Shown here: piece by piece, positions 7,162-15,704 of the stretch
Layout: every line of letters begins with the position of its first letter
Numbering within the stretch: position 1 is the first letter of the stretch
NCBI GenBank assembly: GCA_041665285.1
Contig: JBAYJC010000001.1
Coordinates: forward strand, 1-64,000
Source of the DNA: JBAYJC01 sp041665285
Lineage (GTDB): Bacteria > Patescibacteriota > Patescibacteriia > 2-12-FULL-60-25
DNA length: 64,000 nucleotides
Direction: 5' to 3'
Program-made: the position numbers and the translations under genes
The notes under the pieces: model-generated
What the model was told of the DNA's origin: nothing
Seen by the model: the letters and a program-made list of their open reading frames with translations, nothing else
Databases searched by the model: none

Positions 7162-8970
7162 ATGTCTATCTTGTTGCAATTGCAGGAGATCACCAAGTCG
7201 TTTGGCCCACGGCGCTTGTTTTCTGCGGCCACGGTTTCCATTGCAGAAGGGGAACGTATCGGATTCGTGGGAGCAAATGGTTCTGGCAAGACAACATTGC
7301 TTCGCATGATTTTGGGAAAGGAGCAGGTCGAAGAAGGACGCGTTGTGATCCATCCGGGCACGCGTTTGGGGTACTTGGAACAGCAAGAGGTCATCCCACC
7401 GGAAGAGACGGTCCTGCAGTATCTTCAACGCGTGTCTGGCAAAGAAGCATGGGAGTGCGCAAAAGTCGCGGGCGGATTTGCCCTCAAGAACGAACGTCTC
7501 GATGCGCCGTTTGCCACGCTTTCCGGTGGCTATCAAATGCGCGTGCGGCTGGCAGGTATGTTGGCGCGCGAGCCTAACCTTCTGCTTCTTGATGAGCCGA
7601 CGAACTACTTGGATTTGCAGACGATTTTGCTGTTAGAAGAAGTCTTGCGTCATTTTCGAGGAGCTATTCTTTTGGTATCGCACGATCGTGAGTTTTTGAA
7701 AAATGTGTGTACGCACACGCTGGAAGTGGCGCATGAAAAGCTGACGCTTTTCGCAGGAGATATCGAGGCTTATCTCGCGTATAAAGAAGAGCGTTTGGAA
7801 GAAGAGCGACGCTATAATAAAAAAGTAGAAGCGCAACGCAAACATCTTCAAGAGTTTGTGGATCGTTTTCGTGCCAAGGCCTCGCTTGCCACACTCGCTC
7901 AATCAAAAATGAAGCAGATCGCGCGTCTGAAGACCATCGATATTGCGCATTCCATCCGTACGGTACGCATTCAGATTCCGGTGGCGCCTCAACGCAAGGC
8001 CACAGCTATTGCGTGCAAAGAGCTCACGATTGGGTATGACGCAGAGCATCCGATTGTGCGAGATATTTCCGTGGAAGCGCAACGCGGGGATCATATTGCG
8101 GTGCTTGGAGAAAACGGCCAGGGGAAATCCACGTTTTTGAAAACCATTGCCGGAGAGTTGCCTGCCCTTGCTGGCTCGTTCAAATGGGGTCATGGATTGC
8201 GTGTGGCCTATTATGCACAGCATGTGCCACAGATGTTGCCCAAGCAGGGGAGCGCAGATGCGTATCTTCGCTACATCGCGCCGCAAGCAGACAACGAAAC
8301 GCTCTGGCGCACAGCTGGCAACTTTCTCTTTAGCAAAGATGACCTCGAAAAGCCTATCTCTGTCCTATCCGGCGGGGAGCGCGCGCGTTTGTGTTTGGCG
8401 GGCATCTGTCTTGGACGCTATGACGTCCTCTTGCTGGACGAACCCACAAACCACCTTGATTTCGACACAGTCGAAGCGCTTGCCGAAGCTCTGGAAGAGT
8501 ATGCAGGAACCGTGATCTTCGTCAGCCATAGCCGTACGTTTGTCTCGCAGATCGCCACGGGTATTTGGGATTTGAAACAGGGCAAGCTTCATCGCTATCC
8601 ATGGCCCTACGAGGTCTATGTGTATGAGGCGAAAACGCAGGAAACCTTGCCTGCGTTGCTTGAAGACAAGGACGCTGAGCCGTTCGTTGGACGTACGAAA
8701 GCGGTTGTCTATCAAGAACTCCAACAGGAAAAACGCCAGCTTAAGCGCATAGAAAAAGAGGTAGACGACCTCCAAGCCGAACGCCGCGCTATTCTCGCCT
8801 GGTTTGCGGAGAATGCCATGTTGCAAGACGTAGGCAAGGCAAAACGCCTGAAGGAAATCGAGGAAACCCTTACGCGACAGGAGCTTGTATGGGTCTCTCT
8901 CCAAGAGAAAATCGATGCCTTAGAAGAAGAGCGCCGCAACACAGGCGACGGGGATCTGGACGGGAATTGA
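7162..8970 (+). CDS. ABC-F family ATPase
   Basis: The 602-residue soluble protein has two ABC domains in one chain and no transmembrane helix. Walker A motifs are GANGSGKTT (38-46) and GENGQGKST. Signatures are LSGGYQMR and LSGGERAR, and both DEPTN Walker B motifs are present. A charged inter-domain linker follows the first domain, and the C-terminus is a coiled coil (about 520-590). This is the ABC-F layout (Uup/YfmR/EttA relatives), whose members act on ribosomes rather than in transport. The start at 7162 gives the standard MSILLQLQEITKSFG beginning. A possible -10 (CACAAT) sits 7 bases upstream. Confidence 0.92.
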   Translation: MSILLQLQEITKSFGPRRLFSAATVSIAEGERIGFVGANGSGKTTLLRMILGKEQVEEGRVVIHPGTRLGYLEQQEVIPPEETVLQYLQRVSGKEAWECAKVAGGFALKNERLDAPFATLSGGYQMRVRLAGMLAREPNLLLLDEPTNYLDLQTILLLEEVLRHFRGAILLVSHDREFLKNVCTHTLEVAHEKLTLFAGDIEAYLAYKEERLEEERRYNKKVEAQRKHLQEFVDRFRAKASLATLAQSKMKQIARLKTIDIAHSIRTVRIQIPVAPQRKATAIACKELTIGYDAEHPIVRDISVEAQRGDHIAVLGENGQGKSTFLKTIAGELPALAGSFKWGHGLRVAYYAQHVPQMLPKQGSADAYLRYIAPQADNETLWRTAGNFLFSKDDLEKPISVLSGGERARLCLAGICLGRYDVLLLDEPTNHLDFDTVEALAEALEEYAGTVIFVSHSRTFVSQIATGIWDLKQGKLHRYPWPYEVYVYEAKTQETLPALLEDKDAEPFVGRTKAVVYQELQQEKRQLKRIEKEVDDLQAERRAILAWFAENAMLQDVGKAKRLKEIEETLTRQELVWVSLQEKIDALEEERRNTGDGDLDGN

Positions 8971-9009
8971 CGCCCGCAAACATTCCTCGTACCATACCCC
9001 CGCTTCCAT

Positions 9010-9083
9010 TCCGGGGTCGTCTAAAGGTAGGACAGGAGCCTTTGAAGCTCCTTATCTTGGTTCGAATCCAAGCCCCGGAGCCA
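9010..9083 (+). tRNA. tRNA-Gln (anticodon TTG)
   Basis: The acceptor TCCGGGG pairs with CCCCGGA. The anticodon stem GGAGC/GCTCC encloses CTTTGAA (anticodon TTG, Gln), and the T-arm is TTGGT-TCGAAT-CCAAG. Discriminator G and CCA are encoded. Confidence 0.93.
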
Positions 9084-9116
9084 CGATAGGCAGTGTCTGG
9101 CGACCCAGACGCTGTC

Positions 9117-9154
9117 AATCAAAAAATCACCATAAACATGGTGGTTTTTTGATT
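9117..9154 (+). terminator. Terminator after tRNA-Gln
   Basis: A 17-bp A/T-flanked stem (AATCAAAAAATCACCAT with its complement) has a four-base loop and a T-run on the right arm. Confidence 0.82.
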
Positions 9155-9190
9155 GCGAAAATATTATTTTGTTGCTAGCCTCTATGTACT

Positions 9191-10006
9191 ATGCGATTAA
9201 AACAAAACTGGACGAGGTGGAGATATCTTTTCATTATTTCTTTTTCTCTTATATTGTTGTGTTTAGTACTTGTATGCTTGCAGTATATTTTTGGGAAAAA
9301 AATAGACGGAGAGTATAGCCAAGATTTTATTTCGAGTATTATCCCAAATATTTTCTCGACTCTAGTAACTATTTGGTTGGTCGATGCGTTATTAAGGAAA
9401 AAGGAATACAGGGATCTAGAAAAAATTAACAGCCGTAAGTCAGAGCATATTAATTTTCATATTAATAGATTTGTTTTTCATTTATTGGTGAGTATTGGTG
9501 AACTAGAGAAAGAAAAAGATGCTACGGTTATGATGGGTGAGAAATGTGATTTTCAACCGGCGATAGATAAGCTGGGTAGTTATACAGACCACGGGATAAA
9601 TGAAATATTTTTTAAGGCGTTTTTTTCTGAGAGAAACCATGTGCAATTTTCGAGTCATTTAAGAGAATCGGTGCAGGCAATGGCGGAAAATGTATGTAAG
9701 ACTCTCCATGAGGTTTACCCTTTACCAAAACCCGAGATTTTAGATTTTTTTGAACGCGATTTAAATAATTATGTCGGAAGAATATTTGTGATGGCAGAAC
9801 TTATGGACAGTCCAGAGCGAGCAGATTTTGCAAATTATTATTCAGACAAAGAAGAGGCTGAGATAGAGAGAAAAAAGTTAATAACAAATCTTTCTGTTGT
9901 AATGCCAATGATCGCCCCAAGCATGGTTAAATTTAGTGATATGACACGCGGTTTAATAGAGATGTCGGCTTACGCAAAAAGTAATCAACTGTTTATAAAT
10001 AGATAA
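9191..10006 (+). CDS. AT-rich membrane protein, unknown function
   Basis: The 271-residue product has two N-terminal hydrophobic segments (about 11-31 and 46-65) and a long, mostly helical cytoplasmic part with many charged residues. I do not recognise the family. Its base composition is clearly more AT-rich than either flank and its codons prefer A or T in third position. The gene sits just behind tRNA-Gln, a common landing site for foreign DNA. I found no second copy of the tRNA end nearby, so recent transfer is suspected but not shown. Confidence 0.75.
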   Translation: MRLKQNWTRWRYLFIISFSLILLCLVLVCLQYIFGKKIDGEYSQDFISSIIPNIFSTLVTIWLVDALLRKKEYRDLEKINSRKSEHINFHINRFVFHLLVSIGELEKEKDATVMMGEKCDFQPAIDKLGSYTDHGINEIFFKAFFSERNHVQFSSHLRESVQAMAENVCKTLHEVYPLPKPEILDFFERDLNNYVGRIFVMAELMDSPERADFANYYSDKEEAEIERKKLITNLSVVMPMIAPSMVKFSDMTRGLIEMSAYAKSNQLFINR

Positions 10007-10106
10007 CATATTATAATAAACAAGGTGTTAGATTCTCAAATTGAAATTTTTTGATCATCCTGTCTCATTTTTTGGGCTCAGGTGTGTTGAATCGTAGCTA
10101 TGTATT

Positions 10107-10472
10107 TTATTTCAACCTATACAACGCCGCGACCGTGACGCCGGCCATTTGGTTGTTGACGGTGGAGGGGCGGAATTTGGCGACGAGGTGGAGGGTTTGT
10201 TGTTCTTGAAGAAATTTGTGTACTTCTTTGCGGAGAATGTCGCCATTGCCATGGATGATCTTGAGGCAATCGTGGCCGCTTTGTAGAGCGCTGTTGAGAG
10301 CGGCCTGAAGGGCAAAGCGTGCTTCTTCGCGATTCAGGCCGTGTAGATCAAGCGTTGGCACAGCGTCGTCGGCTGAAATCTCGGCCTCGAGAAGAGCGGT
10401 ATCAAAAGGATCGAGGGCTGGGGTGGGCTCTGTGTTTGTTTGGTCTGGTGAGGGAAATCCTTTGCGTTTCAT
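10107..10472 (-). CDS. Smr-domain protein
   Basis: The 121-residue protein consists of an acidic, Pro-rich N-terminal extension (1-38) and one Smr domain with the hallmark LDLHGLNREEA start and the IHGNGDILRKEV loop (HGxG type). Stand-alone Smr domains act as endonucleases on nucleic acids or in ribosome rescue. Which of these applies here cannot be told from sequence. It is transcribed divergently from the nuclease gene at 10502 with only 29 bases between the two starts. Confidence 0.85.
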   Translation of the reverse strand: MKRKGFPSPDQTNTEPTPALDPFDTALLEAEISADDAVPTLDLHGLNREEARFALQAALNSALQSGHDCLKIIHGNGDILRKEVHKFLQEQQTLHLVAKFRPSTVNNQMAGVTVAALYRLK

Positions 10473-10501
10473 GGGGATGAACGACGTGATAAGATGAAAG
10501 T

Positions 10502-11128
10502 ATGTCCTCCATCCTACCGATCACGTCGCGGCAGATCAATAAGCTCGTTGCCACGGTTGCGGTGTTTGTTGTTCTTTCGTTTCTTGGGTGGATCATGGAT
10601 ACGCCAGAGCAGAGCGCGCCTTCTGTGGCACCGCAGGCTGTGGCAGGGGAGCGTGTCACTTCTACGCCGGCTGTTGTGACGGTTGTCGTGACGACGACGA
10701 ATGCGGTGGTGACGAAGGTGGTGGATGGCGATACGCTGGAAGCGCGCATGGATGGTTCGGAAGAGACTGTCAAAGTGCGTTTACTCGGTGTGAATACGCC
10801 GGAGACCGTGGATCCTCGGCGGCCGGTGGAATGCTTTGGAAAAGAGGCGTCCGCGTATGCCAAGAGTCTTTTGACAGACAAACGTATTCGTTTGGAGGCT
10901 GATCCTCAAGCAGACGATCTTGATAAATATCAGCGGCTTTTACGCAACGTGATTCTGGAAGATGGTACGGATTTTAATGCCGCATTGGTTCGCGAGGGAT
11001 ATGCGTACGCGTATCTGTCCTTTCCTCAAAACAAACAGCGCAAAGCAGAGTTACGACGCTTAGAAGCCGCGGCAAAAGAGGGAAAACGTGGGTTGTGGAA
11101 TCCAGAAACCTGCGCAGGGGCAAAGTAG
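10502..11128 (+). CDS. Membrane-anchored staphylococcal-nuclease-like (thermonuclease) protein
   Basis: The 208-residue protein has an N-terminal transmembrane segment (about 13-32), a Thr/Val-rich linker and an SNase domain (about 68-202). The domain starts TKVVDGDTLEA and keeps the catalytic surroundings RLLGVNTPE and DKYQRLLRNV, followed by ALVREGYAYAYL. The active site would face outside, consistent with degrading external nucleic acid for nucleotide salvage, a plausible need for a CPR cell with limited biosynthesis (inference). A -10-like TAAGAT lies 6 bases before the ATG, suggesting a leaderless transcript. Confidence 0.9.
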   Translation: MSSILPITSRQINKLVATVAVFVVLSFLGWIMDTPEQSAPSVAPQAVAGERVTSTPAVVTVVVTTTNAVVTKVVDGDTLEARMDGSEETVKVRLLGVNTPETVDPRRPVECFGKEASAYAKSLLTDKRIRLEADPQADDLDKYQRLLRNVILEDGTDFNAALVREGYAYAYLSFPQNKQRKAELRRLEAAAKEGKRGLWNPETCAGAK

Positions 11129-11216
11129 GGGCGGCCCTCACGGGGGATGGCGTTTCGTTGACGCCTATTTTGTTTTATGCAAAAGTCTGGCGGGTCCATT
11201 TTGACGAGGGAGTGCC

Positions 11217-12044
11217 ATGCCGGACACAAAGCCGAACCTGTTGATCACGGACATTGATGGGACGCTCATCAGGCAGTCCACGTTCGAGCAGATGATCGCG
11301 TATCTCGTGCGGGAAGGTGTGTGGAACATGCCTCCTGCCATTCAAGCAGAGCTCGAGCAGATCCGTCGCGCCAGGCAGTATCGGGAGACGAGCGATGGAT
11401 TTGACCGCGAGCTCGCGCGGTGGGTCCGTGCGGTGGACGAGAGCATGGTTTGGCGGAGGCTTTCGGAGGACGTGTTTCGTGACGCGTGCTTGCATGCGGC
11501 TGAGCAGTGCGCCGGGCGTTGCTACGCCTTTACGCGGGCTGTGGTCGTGGCGGCGCGCGAGTTGCGTCTGTATCGCACCGTGGCCCTCAGCCAGTCGCCG
11601 AGCGTGGCGATCCAGCGCTTCGCAGAGCTGGAGCCGCACGTGTTTGACTACGCCTACGGCACCATCTACCACGCGGAGAACGGAAAGCTCACGGGCGTGC
11701 GTACGCTCGCGGACAAGCTGACCCTGACCTTGGGCGAGCTAACACGTTTAGGCGAGCCTGGTTCGTTTGACTGCGTGGCCATGGGCGACACGGCCGCAGA
11801 CATTCCCATGCTCAAGCAGGCAACCCACGCGATTGCCTTCAATCCGAGTGACGCCCTTCTCGAGGAAGCGCGGCGGAGCAGGTTCGGGGTTGTGTTCGAG
11901 CGGAAGAACAGCATCCTGATCCTCCATCCCGATGCAAACGCCTGCCTGCGGGAGGTCCATCTTCACCGCATCCTTCCGCGCATGATGGTCTACCGCGTTC
12001 GTCAACTGCTCAAGGAGCGTGGGTTCTCTATTTTCCCTGACTGA
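11217..12044 (+). CDS. HAD-superfamily phosphatase
   Basis: The 275-residue protein carries HAD motif I as DIDGTLIRQ (residues 11-19, both Asp present), a helical cap typical of the subclass I SerB-like group, motif II around ALSQSPS, a Lys in the GKLTGV region, and motif IV as GDTAADIPML. It is probably a small-molecule phosphatase; the substrate is unknown. A GAGGGAG Shine-Dalgarno stands four bases before the ATG. The gene is GC-rich and monocistronic with its own terminator, unlike the weakly signposted aminopeptidase that follows. Confidence 0.86.
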   Translation: MPDTKPNLLITDIDGTLIRQSTFEQMIAYLVREGVWNMPPAIQAELEQIRRARQYRETSDGFDRELARWVRAVDESMVWRRLSEDVFRDACLHAAEQCAGRCYAFTRAVVVAARELRLYRTVALSQSPSVAIQRFAELEPHVFDYAYGTIYHAENGKLTGVRTLADKLTLTLGELTRLGEPGSFDCVAMGDTAADIPMLKQATHAIAFNPSDALLEEARRSRFGVVFERKNSILILHPDANACLREVHLHRILPRMMVYRVRQLLKERGFSIFPD

Positions 12045-12069
12045 TCGCTTCTCAAGCGGTCCTTTTTAT
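12043..12069 (+). terminator. Terminator of the HAD gene
   Basis: GATCGCTT pairs with AAGCGGTC (one G-T pair) around a CTC loop, followed by CTTTTTATT. It overlaps the stop codon. Confidence 0.7.
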
Positions 12070-12094
12070 TTATGCGTGAAGTCGCTAAGATGCG

Positions 12095-13609
12095 ATGACT
12101 ATGATGATTCGATTCCTCGCAGGGGTTGCCTCTGCTCAAAAAACCGACGTTTTAGCCCTTTTTGTATTTCAAGGAACAGGGACATCTCTTGCAAGTCTTC
12201 AAGGAGATAAGCGCCTGGCGTTTCTTCCGCCTATTTTGAAAGAGGAAAAATGGACCGGCAAGAAAGACGAGTGGGTTGCATTTCGCACGTTGGGAAAGCT
12301 CAAAGCCACGCGCGTGGGTGTGCTGGGCCTTGGGGAAGAGAAGGCGTGTACAGAGGACGGTCTGCGCGTGGCCGCAGGGAAGGTGATGCGAAAAGCTCTG
12401 GAGGTAAAAGCCCGATCCATCGTAGTAACGCTTCCCGTTGTGAAAGACATGGCGCCGGAGACGATGGCACAGGCGCTTGCTGAAGGCTTTCGACTGGCGG
12501 CGTATCGTTTCCATGGTTATAAAAAACAAGATCCAAAACATCCACTCACGGACGTCAAAGAAGTGATCGTCTGTGTGCTTGATCGCAGTGTAGCCGAGGC
12601 GTTCCGCACAGGATTTGCGCGAGCAGACGTGCTGGCGCAGGCAGTGCATCTCTGTCGTGACCTGGTGAACACGCCCTCTGCGGACATGACGCCACAAACC
12701 ATGGTTGAAGCGGCTCAGGCACTCGCGACAGAGGGCTCGCGCATCACCATGAACGTCATGCCTGCGAAAACCATGGAAGAGATGGGAATGCGCGCGGCAT
12801 TGGCTATCGGGCGTGGATCGCAACATGCGCCGGTTGGTGTGCATATGACATATACGCCAGAAGGCACATCGAAAAAGCGCATTGTGATCGTTGGCAAAGC
12901 GGTGACGTTTGATTCTGGTGGTCTTTCTCTCAAGCCCGCAGACAGCATGATGACCATGAAATGCGACATGGCAGGAGGCGCGACAGTGATAGGTTTGTTT
13001 AAGGCGTTGTCCGCGCTCAAGCTTCCATTTGAGATTCACGGTATTTTTCTTGCAGTAGAAAATATGCCCTCTGGCACAGCGTGTCGTCCTGGCGACGTGG
13101 TTGTGGCGAAGAACGGCACTTCCATAGAAATTCTCAACACAGACGCAGAAGGTCGTGTGACGCTCGCAGATGCACTTGCGTATGCGAGCGAGCAAAAACC
13201 AGATGTGTTGATTGACCTTGCCACGCTGACTGGTGCGTGTGTCGTGGCGCTTGGCGAGCAGATCGCCGCAGTGCTTGGCAATGATCGTGCTCTGACCGAC
13301 GCGCTTGTGACGGCTGGACGAGAAACGGGCGACACGCTATGGGAATTACCATTGGTAAAAGAATATGGCGACCACATCAAATCCAAGATCGCAGATGTGA
13401 AGAACATTGGGAATCGCGGAGAGGCGGGGACTATTACGGCCGCGCTTTTTCTCGAAAAGTTTGTGGGCAAGAATATTCCTTGGGCGCATCTGGATATTGC
13501 GGGCCCAGCCTATGCGGAAAAGGAATCACGCCCAGATCAACCTGTGGGTGGAACAGGCTTCGGGGTACGTCTTCTTGTGAGATATCTACAGGCGCTCTCC
13601 ACGCGATAG
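12095..13609 (+). CDS. pepA: Leucyl aminopeptidase (M17 family)
   Basis: The 504-residue protein has the full M17 catalytic domain. VGKAVTFDSGGLSLKP holds the metal and catalytic Lys/Asp residues, MKCDMAGGATVIG follows, and the family signature NTDAEGRVTLADAL lies near residue 350. The N-terminal third is the divergent regulatory domain. The family forms hexamers with two metal ions and removes N-terminal residues from peptides, which fits peptide scavenging. ATG codons at 12095, 12101 and 12104 are all possible. A -10-like TAAGAT ends three bases before the first, so the second or third may be used. Confidence 0.93.
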   Translation: MTMMIRFLAGVASAQKTDVLALFVFQGTGTSLASLQGDKRLAFLPPILKEEKWTGKKDEWVAFRTLGKLKATRVGVLGLGEEKACTEDGLRVAAGKVMRKALEVKARSIVVTLPVVKDMAPETMAQALAEGFRLAAYRFHGYKKQDPKHPLTDVKEVIVCVLDRSVAEAFRTGFARADVLAQAVHLCRDLVNTPSADMTPQTMVEAAQALATEGSRITMNVMPAKTMEEMGMRAALAIGRGSQHAPVGVHMTYTPEGTSKKRIVIVGKAVTFDSGGLSLKPADSMMTMKCDMAGGATVIGLFKALSALKLPFEIHGIFLAVENMPSGTACRPGDVVVAKNGTSIEILNTDAEGRVTLADALAYASEQKPDVLIDLATLTGACVVALGEQIAAVLGNDRALTDALVTAGRETGDTLWELPLVKEYGDHIKSKIADVKNIGNRGEAGTITAALFLEKFVGKNIPWAHLDIAGPAYAEKESRPDQPVGGTGFGVRLLVRYLQALSTR

Positions 13610-13658
13610 AGGAGTTGTGCTATGATGCTGACACAGCTATTGCTCATTGTTTCGTCCT

Positions 13659-13901
13659 ATGCAAATTAAAGTCTATTCCACCCCAACCTGTCCGTATTGC
13701 AAGCTTGTAAAGGAATATTTGAAGGAACAGGGCCTTCCTTTTCAGGATGTTGATGTTGCGGCTGATCCCAGCGCGGCTAAGGAGATGGTCAAAATCTCCG
13801 GTCAAATGGGTGTGCCGGTTGTGGATGTGGATGGGCAGATTATTGTGGGATGGAATAAAGAAGCGCTCGAAGAAATTGTCAGCGTACGTGCCAAGCATTA
13901 A
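13659..13901 (+). CDS. Glutaredoxin-like protein
   Basis: The 80-residue single-domain thioredoxin fold starts with a beta strand and the redox motif TCPYC (residues 9-13), has the cis-proline turn GVPVVDVDG and ends with a GWNKEAL helix. It resembles the NrdH/YruB glutaredoxin branch, which is usually reduced by thioredoxin reductase; a trxB gene lies at 52793. The start MQIKVYST was chosen because an earlier GTG/ATG would only add residues before the first strand. It sits beside the peroxiredoxin and superoxide dismutase operon on the other strand. Confidence 0.88.
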   Translation: MQIKVYSTPTCPYCKLVKEYLKEQGLPFQDVDVAADPSAAKEMVKISGQMGVPVVDVDGQIIVGWNKEALEEIVSVRAKH

Positions 13902-13912
13902 GAGAAGATTTC

Positions 13913-13939
13913 AAAAGGACGGGGTGACCCGTCCTTTTT
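13913..13939. terminator. Shared terminator between convergent genes
   Basis: AAAAGGACGGG and CCCGTCCTTTT form a stem with a short loop between the glutaredoxin gene and ahpC. A- and T-runs make it work in both directions. Confidence 0.85.
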
Positions 13940-13949
13940 AGTACTGTGA

Positions 13950-14492
13950 TTATCCTTTACCGAGGGTTGCTTCGCCTGGTTTCCAGTTCACTGGGCACAG
14001 TTCACCCGTTTGCAGGGCAGACAAGGCGCGGAGAATCTCCGGGACAGAGCGCCCCACGTTATTATCATGTGCCAGGGCGTAGCGCAGGTTGCCTTCTGGA
14101 TCAATAATAAAGGTTCCACGAAGCGTATGGCCTTTTTCTGGAATAAGCACACCATAGGAGGCGCTTACGGCTCTTGCGAGATCAGAAAGGAGCGGATAGC
14201 GTAGAACGCCCAGTTTGCCTTCTGTCCAGGCCTTGTGGGAAAAACAGGAGTCTGTGGAACAGCCAAGCACTTCAGCGCCAAGTTTCGTAAACTCATCCAG
14301 TTGTGAAGAGAAGGCTTGGATTTCTGTGGGGCAGACAAAGGTGAAGTCTAATGGGTAAAAGAAGAAGACAACCCATTTGCCTTTGTAATCAGCAAGGGAA
14401 TAGGTTTTGAATGATCCGTCTGGGGCCAGCCCTTCCAAGGAAAAAGCCGGTGCGGGTTTTCCGATGCGGGGCATCATAAAGATATTTTCCAT
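13950..14492 (-). CDS. ahpC: Peroxiredoxin, AhpC type (2-Cys)
   Basis: The 180-residue peroxiredoxin has the peroxidatic motif DFTFVCPTE and a resolving Cys in the C-terminal ELCPVNWKPG segment, which is the typical 2-Cys AhpC/Prx1 pattern. It reduces hydrogen peroxide and organic peroxides at the expense of a thioredoxin-like donor; no ahpF is nearby. The start MENIFMMPRIG (14492) is favoured, with M at residue 6 as alternative. It is the last gene of the bcp-sod-ahpC run, 79 bases after the dismutase. Confidence 0.92.
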   Translation of the reverse strand: MENIFMMPRIGKPAPAFSLEGLAPDGSFKTYSLADYKGKWVVFFFYPLDFTFVCPTEIQAFSSQLDEFTKLGAEVLGCSTDSCFSHKAWTEGKLGVLRYPLLSDLARAVSASYGVLIPEKGHTLRGTFIIDPEGNLRYALAHDNNVGRSVPEILRALSALQTGELCPVNWKPGEATLGKG

Positions 14493-14571
14493 AGAGAAAA
14501 GTCTTATCGAATAAACAGTGGTTATTTCCTCCTGCAAAAAGCAGAGAGGGGAGATCGTACAGGAAGGTCTC

Positions 14572-15153
14572 TTACTTTTTTATAAAGCGCTGTTCAATTT
14601 TTGTCCAGTCAAGATTTTGCCACCAAGCCGTGATATAGGCTTTGCGATCAGATCCTGCGTCCATGAAGTAGGCGTGTTCATACACATCAAGCACAAGAAT
14701 CGGCACACAGCCCCAAACACCGCCTTGATTGTGCGCGTCTGCATTGTAGATGCGAAGCGCTTGTTCGTGCGTGTCCCAGCACAAGACCACCCAGCCTCGT
14801 GCAGACATGCCGCACGCAGTGAAGAGGGTCTGGAATGCCTCCAGTGAACCGAATTGTGTCGCAAGAGCGTCGACAATCGTTCCCGATGGCTTTCCGTCTC
14901 CGCCAAGTGTGTCGAAATACCATTCGTGCAGATAGACGCCATTTGTGGCAAAGATTTCTCCATCTTTGAGAGCGCGAAGATCTGAAAAACTTTGATTGGC
15001 ACCTGCAAGCTGTTCCGTGGTGAGCTTGCCTAGCTTATCCTGGATTTCGTTGGTTTTCGCGACATAGCCTGCGTAGAGCTTATCGTGATGGATCGCGAGG
15101 GTTTTTTCTGAGATGCCGTTCAGGTTGGTAAAGGAAAGCGGAAGTGCGTTCAT
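14572..15153 (-). CDS. sod: Superoxide dismutase (Fe/Mn family)
   Basis: The 193-residue protein keeps the four metal ligands expected of Fe/Mn superoxide dismutase: His22 or 23 (AIHHDK), His76 (YLHEWYF), Asp156 and His160 (LVLDVYEHAY). The Gln of AHNQGG is also present. It converts superoxide to peroxide and oxygen. Its ATG overlaps the stop of the upstream bcp gene (ATGA), so the two are translationally coupled. Whether it uses iron or manganese cannot be decided by eye. Confidence 0.94.
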   Translation of the reverse strand: MNALPLSFTNLNGISEKTLAIHHDKLYAGYVAKTNEIQDKLGKLTTEQLAGANQSFSDLRALKDGEIFATNGVYLHEWYFDTLGGDGKPSGTIVDALATQFGSLEAFQTLFTACGMSARGWVVLCWDTHEQALRIYNADAHNQGGVWGCVPILVLDVYEHAYFMDAGSDRKAYITAWWQNLDWTKIEQRFIKK

Positions 15154-15614
15154 ACGGACGTTTTTGTTTTCATGGCTTTGATGATTTCTTGATTGCGTGG
15201 CATGCCATGCTTGTAGAAATGGATCAAGCCTCGTGTATTAATGCCGACGACTGTGCGTTTAATCACAGTTGTTTTGAAGAGCGTTCTGGTAGCGCCATAG
15301 TTGCGACTCACAGCTTTTCCTTCATCGATAAGAAGGGGAAAGGGGAACCCATGCTTATCGCGAAAAGCTTGGTGTGACTTCGCATCTGCATGATTGATGC
15401 CAAACACAGCAAGTCCTTGGGCGGTAAACGTCTCCCAATCATCGCGCACCGCGCACAGTTGCACGGTACATCCTGGAGTGAAATCACCGGGGTAGAAGAA
15501 GAGGACTATTGCTTGTTTTCCGAGCAGGTCTTGTAATCGTATGGTGTTTCCCGCCTCGTCTAAGAGCGTAAAAGCCGGAGCTTTATCGCCGATTTTTAAG
15601 TCGTGTGTAGCCAT
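15150..15614 (-). CDS. bcp: Peroxiredoxin, Bcp/PrxQ type
   Basis: The 154-residue protein has the PrxQ active site FYPGDFTPGCTVQLCAVRD, with the peroxidatic Cys and a second Cys five residues later, the spacing used for an intramolecular disulfide in this family. It is a thiol-dependent peroxidase. First gene of the minus-strand operon bcp-sod-ahpC. Together they remove superoxide and the peroxide made from it, so this lineage probably meets oxygen, although most CPR bacteria are fermenters. Confidence 0.93.
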   Translation of the reverse strand: MATHDLKIGDKAPAFTLLDEAGNTIRLQDLLGKQAIVLFFYPGDFTPGCTVQLCAVRDDWETFTAQGLAVFGINHADAKSHQAFRDKHGFPFPLLIDEGKAVSRNYGATRTLFKTTVIKRTVVGINTRGLIHFYKHGMPRNQEIIKAMKTKTSV

Positions 15615-15667
15615 AGGTTACATCAAAGCATACACGCTTTTCTTCTCCGTGGCGAGAGCGATCTATA

Positions 15668-15698
15668 TTGACGGCTGTGTGCGCGTTTGGTGTATATA
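15668..15698 (+). promoter_or_regulatory. Promoter of the 15705 lipoprotein gene, leaderless type
   Basis: TTGACG (15668-15673), a 17-base spacer and TGTATA (15691-15696; TATATA at 15693 is the alternative). The ATG at 15705 is 6-8 bases after the -10 box. Confidence 0.6.
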
Positions 15699-15704
15699 GA
15701 TGGT

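Noticed and set aside
9083..10110. Integrated island at tRNA-Gln with a duplicated tRNA end
   Set aside because: I searched by eye for a second copy of the tRNA-Gln 3' end behind the AT-rich gene and found none.
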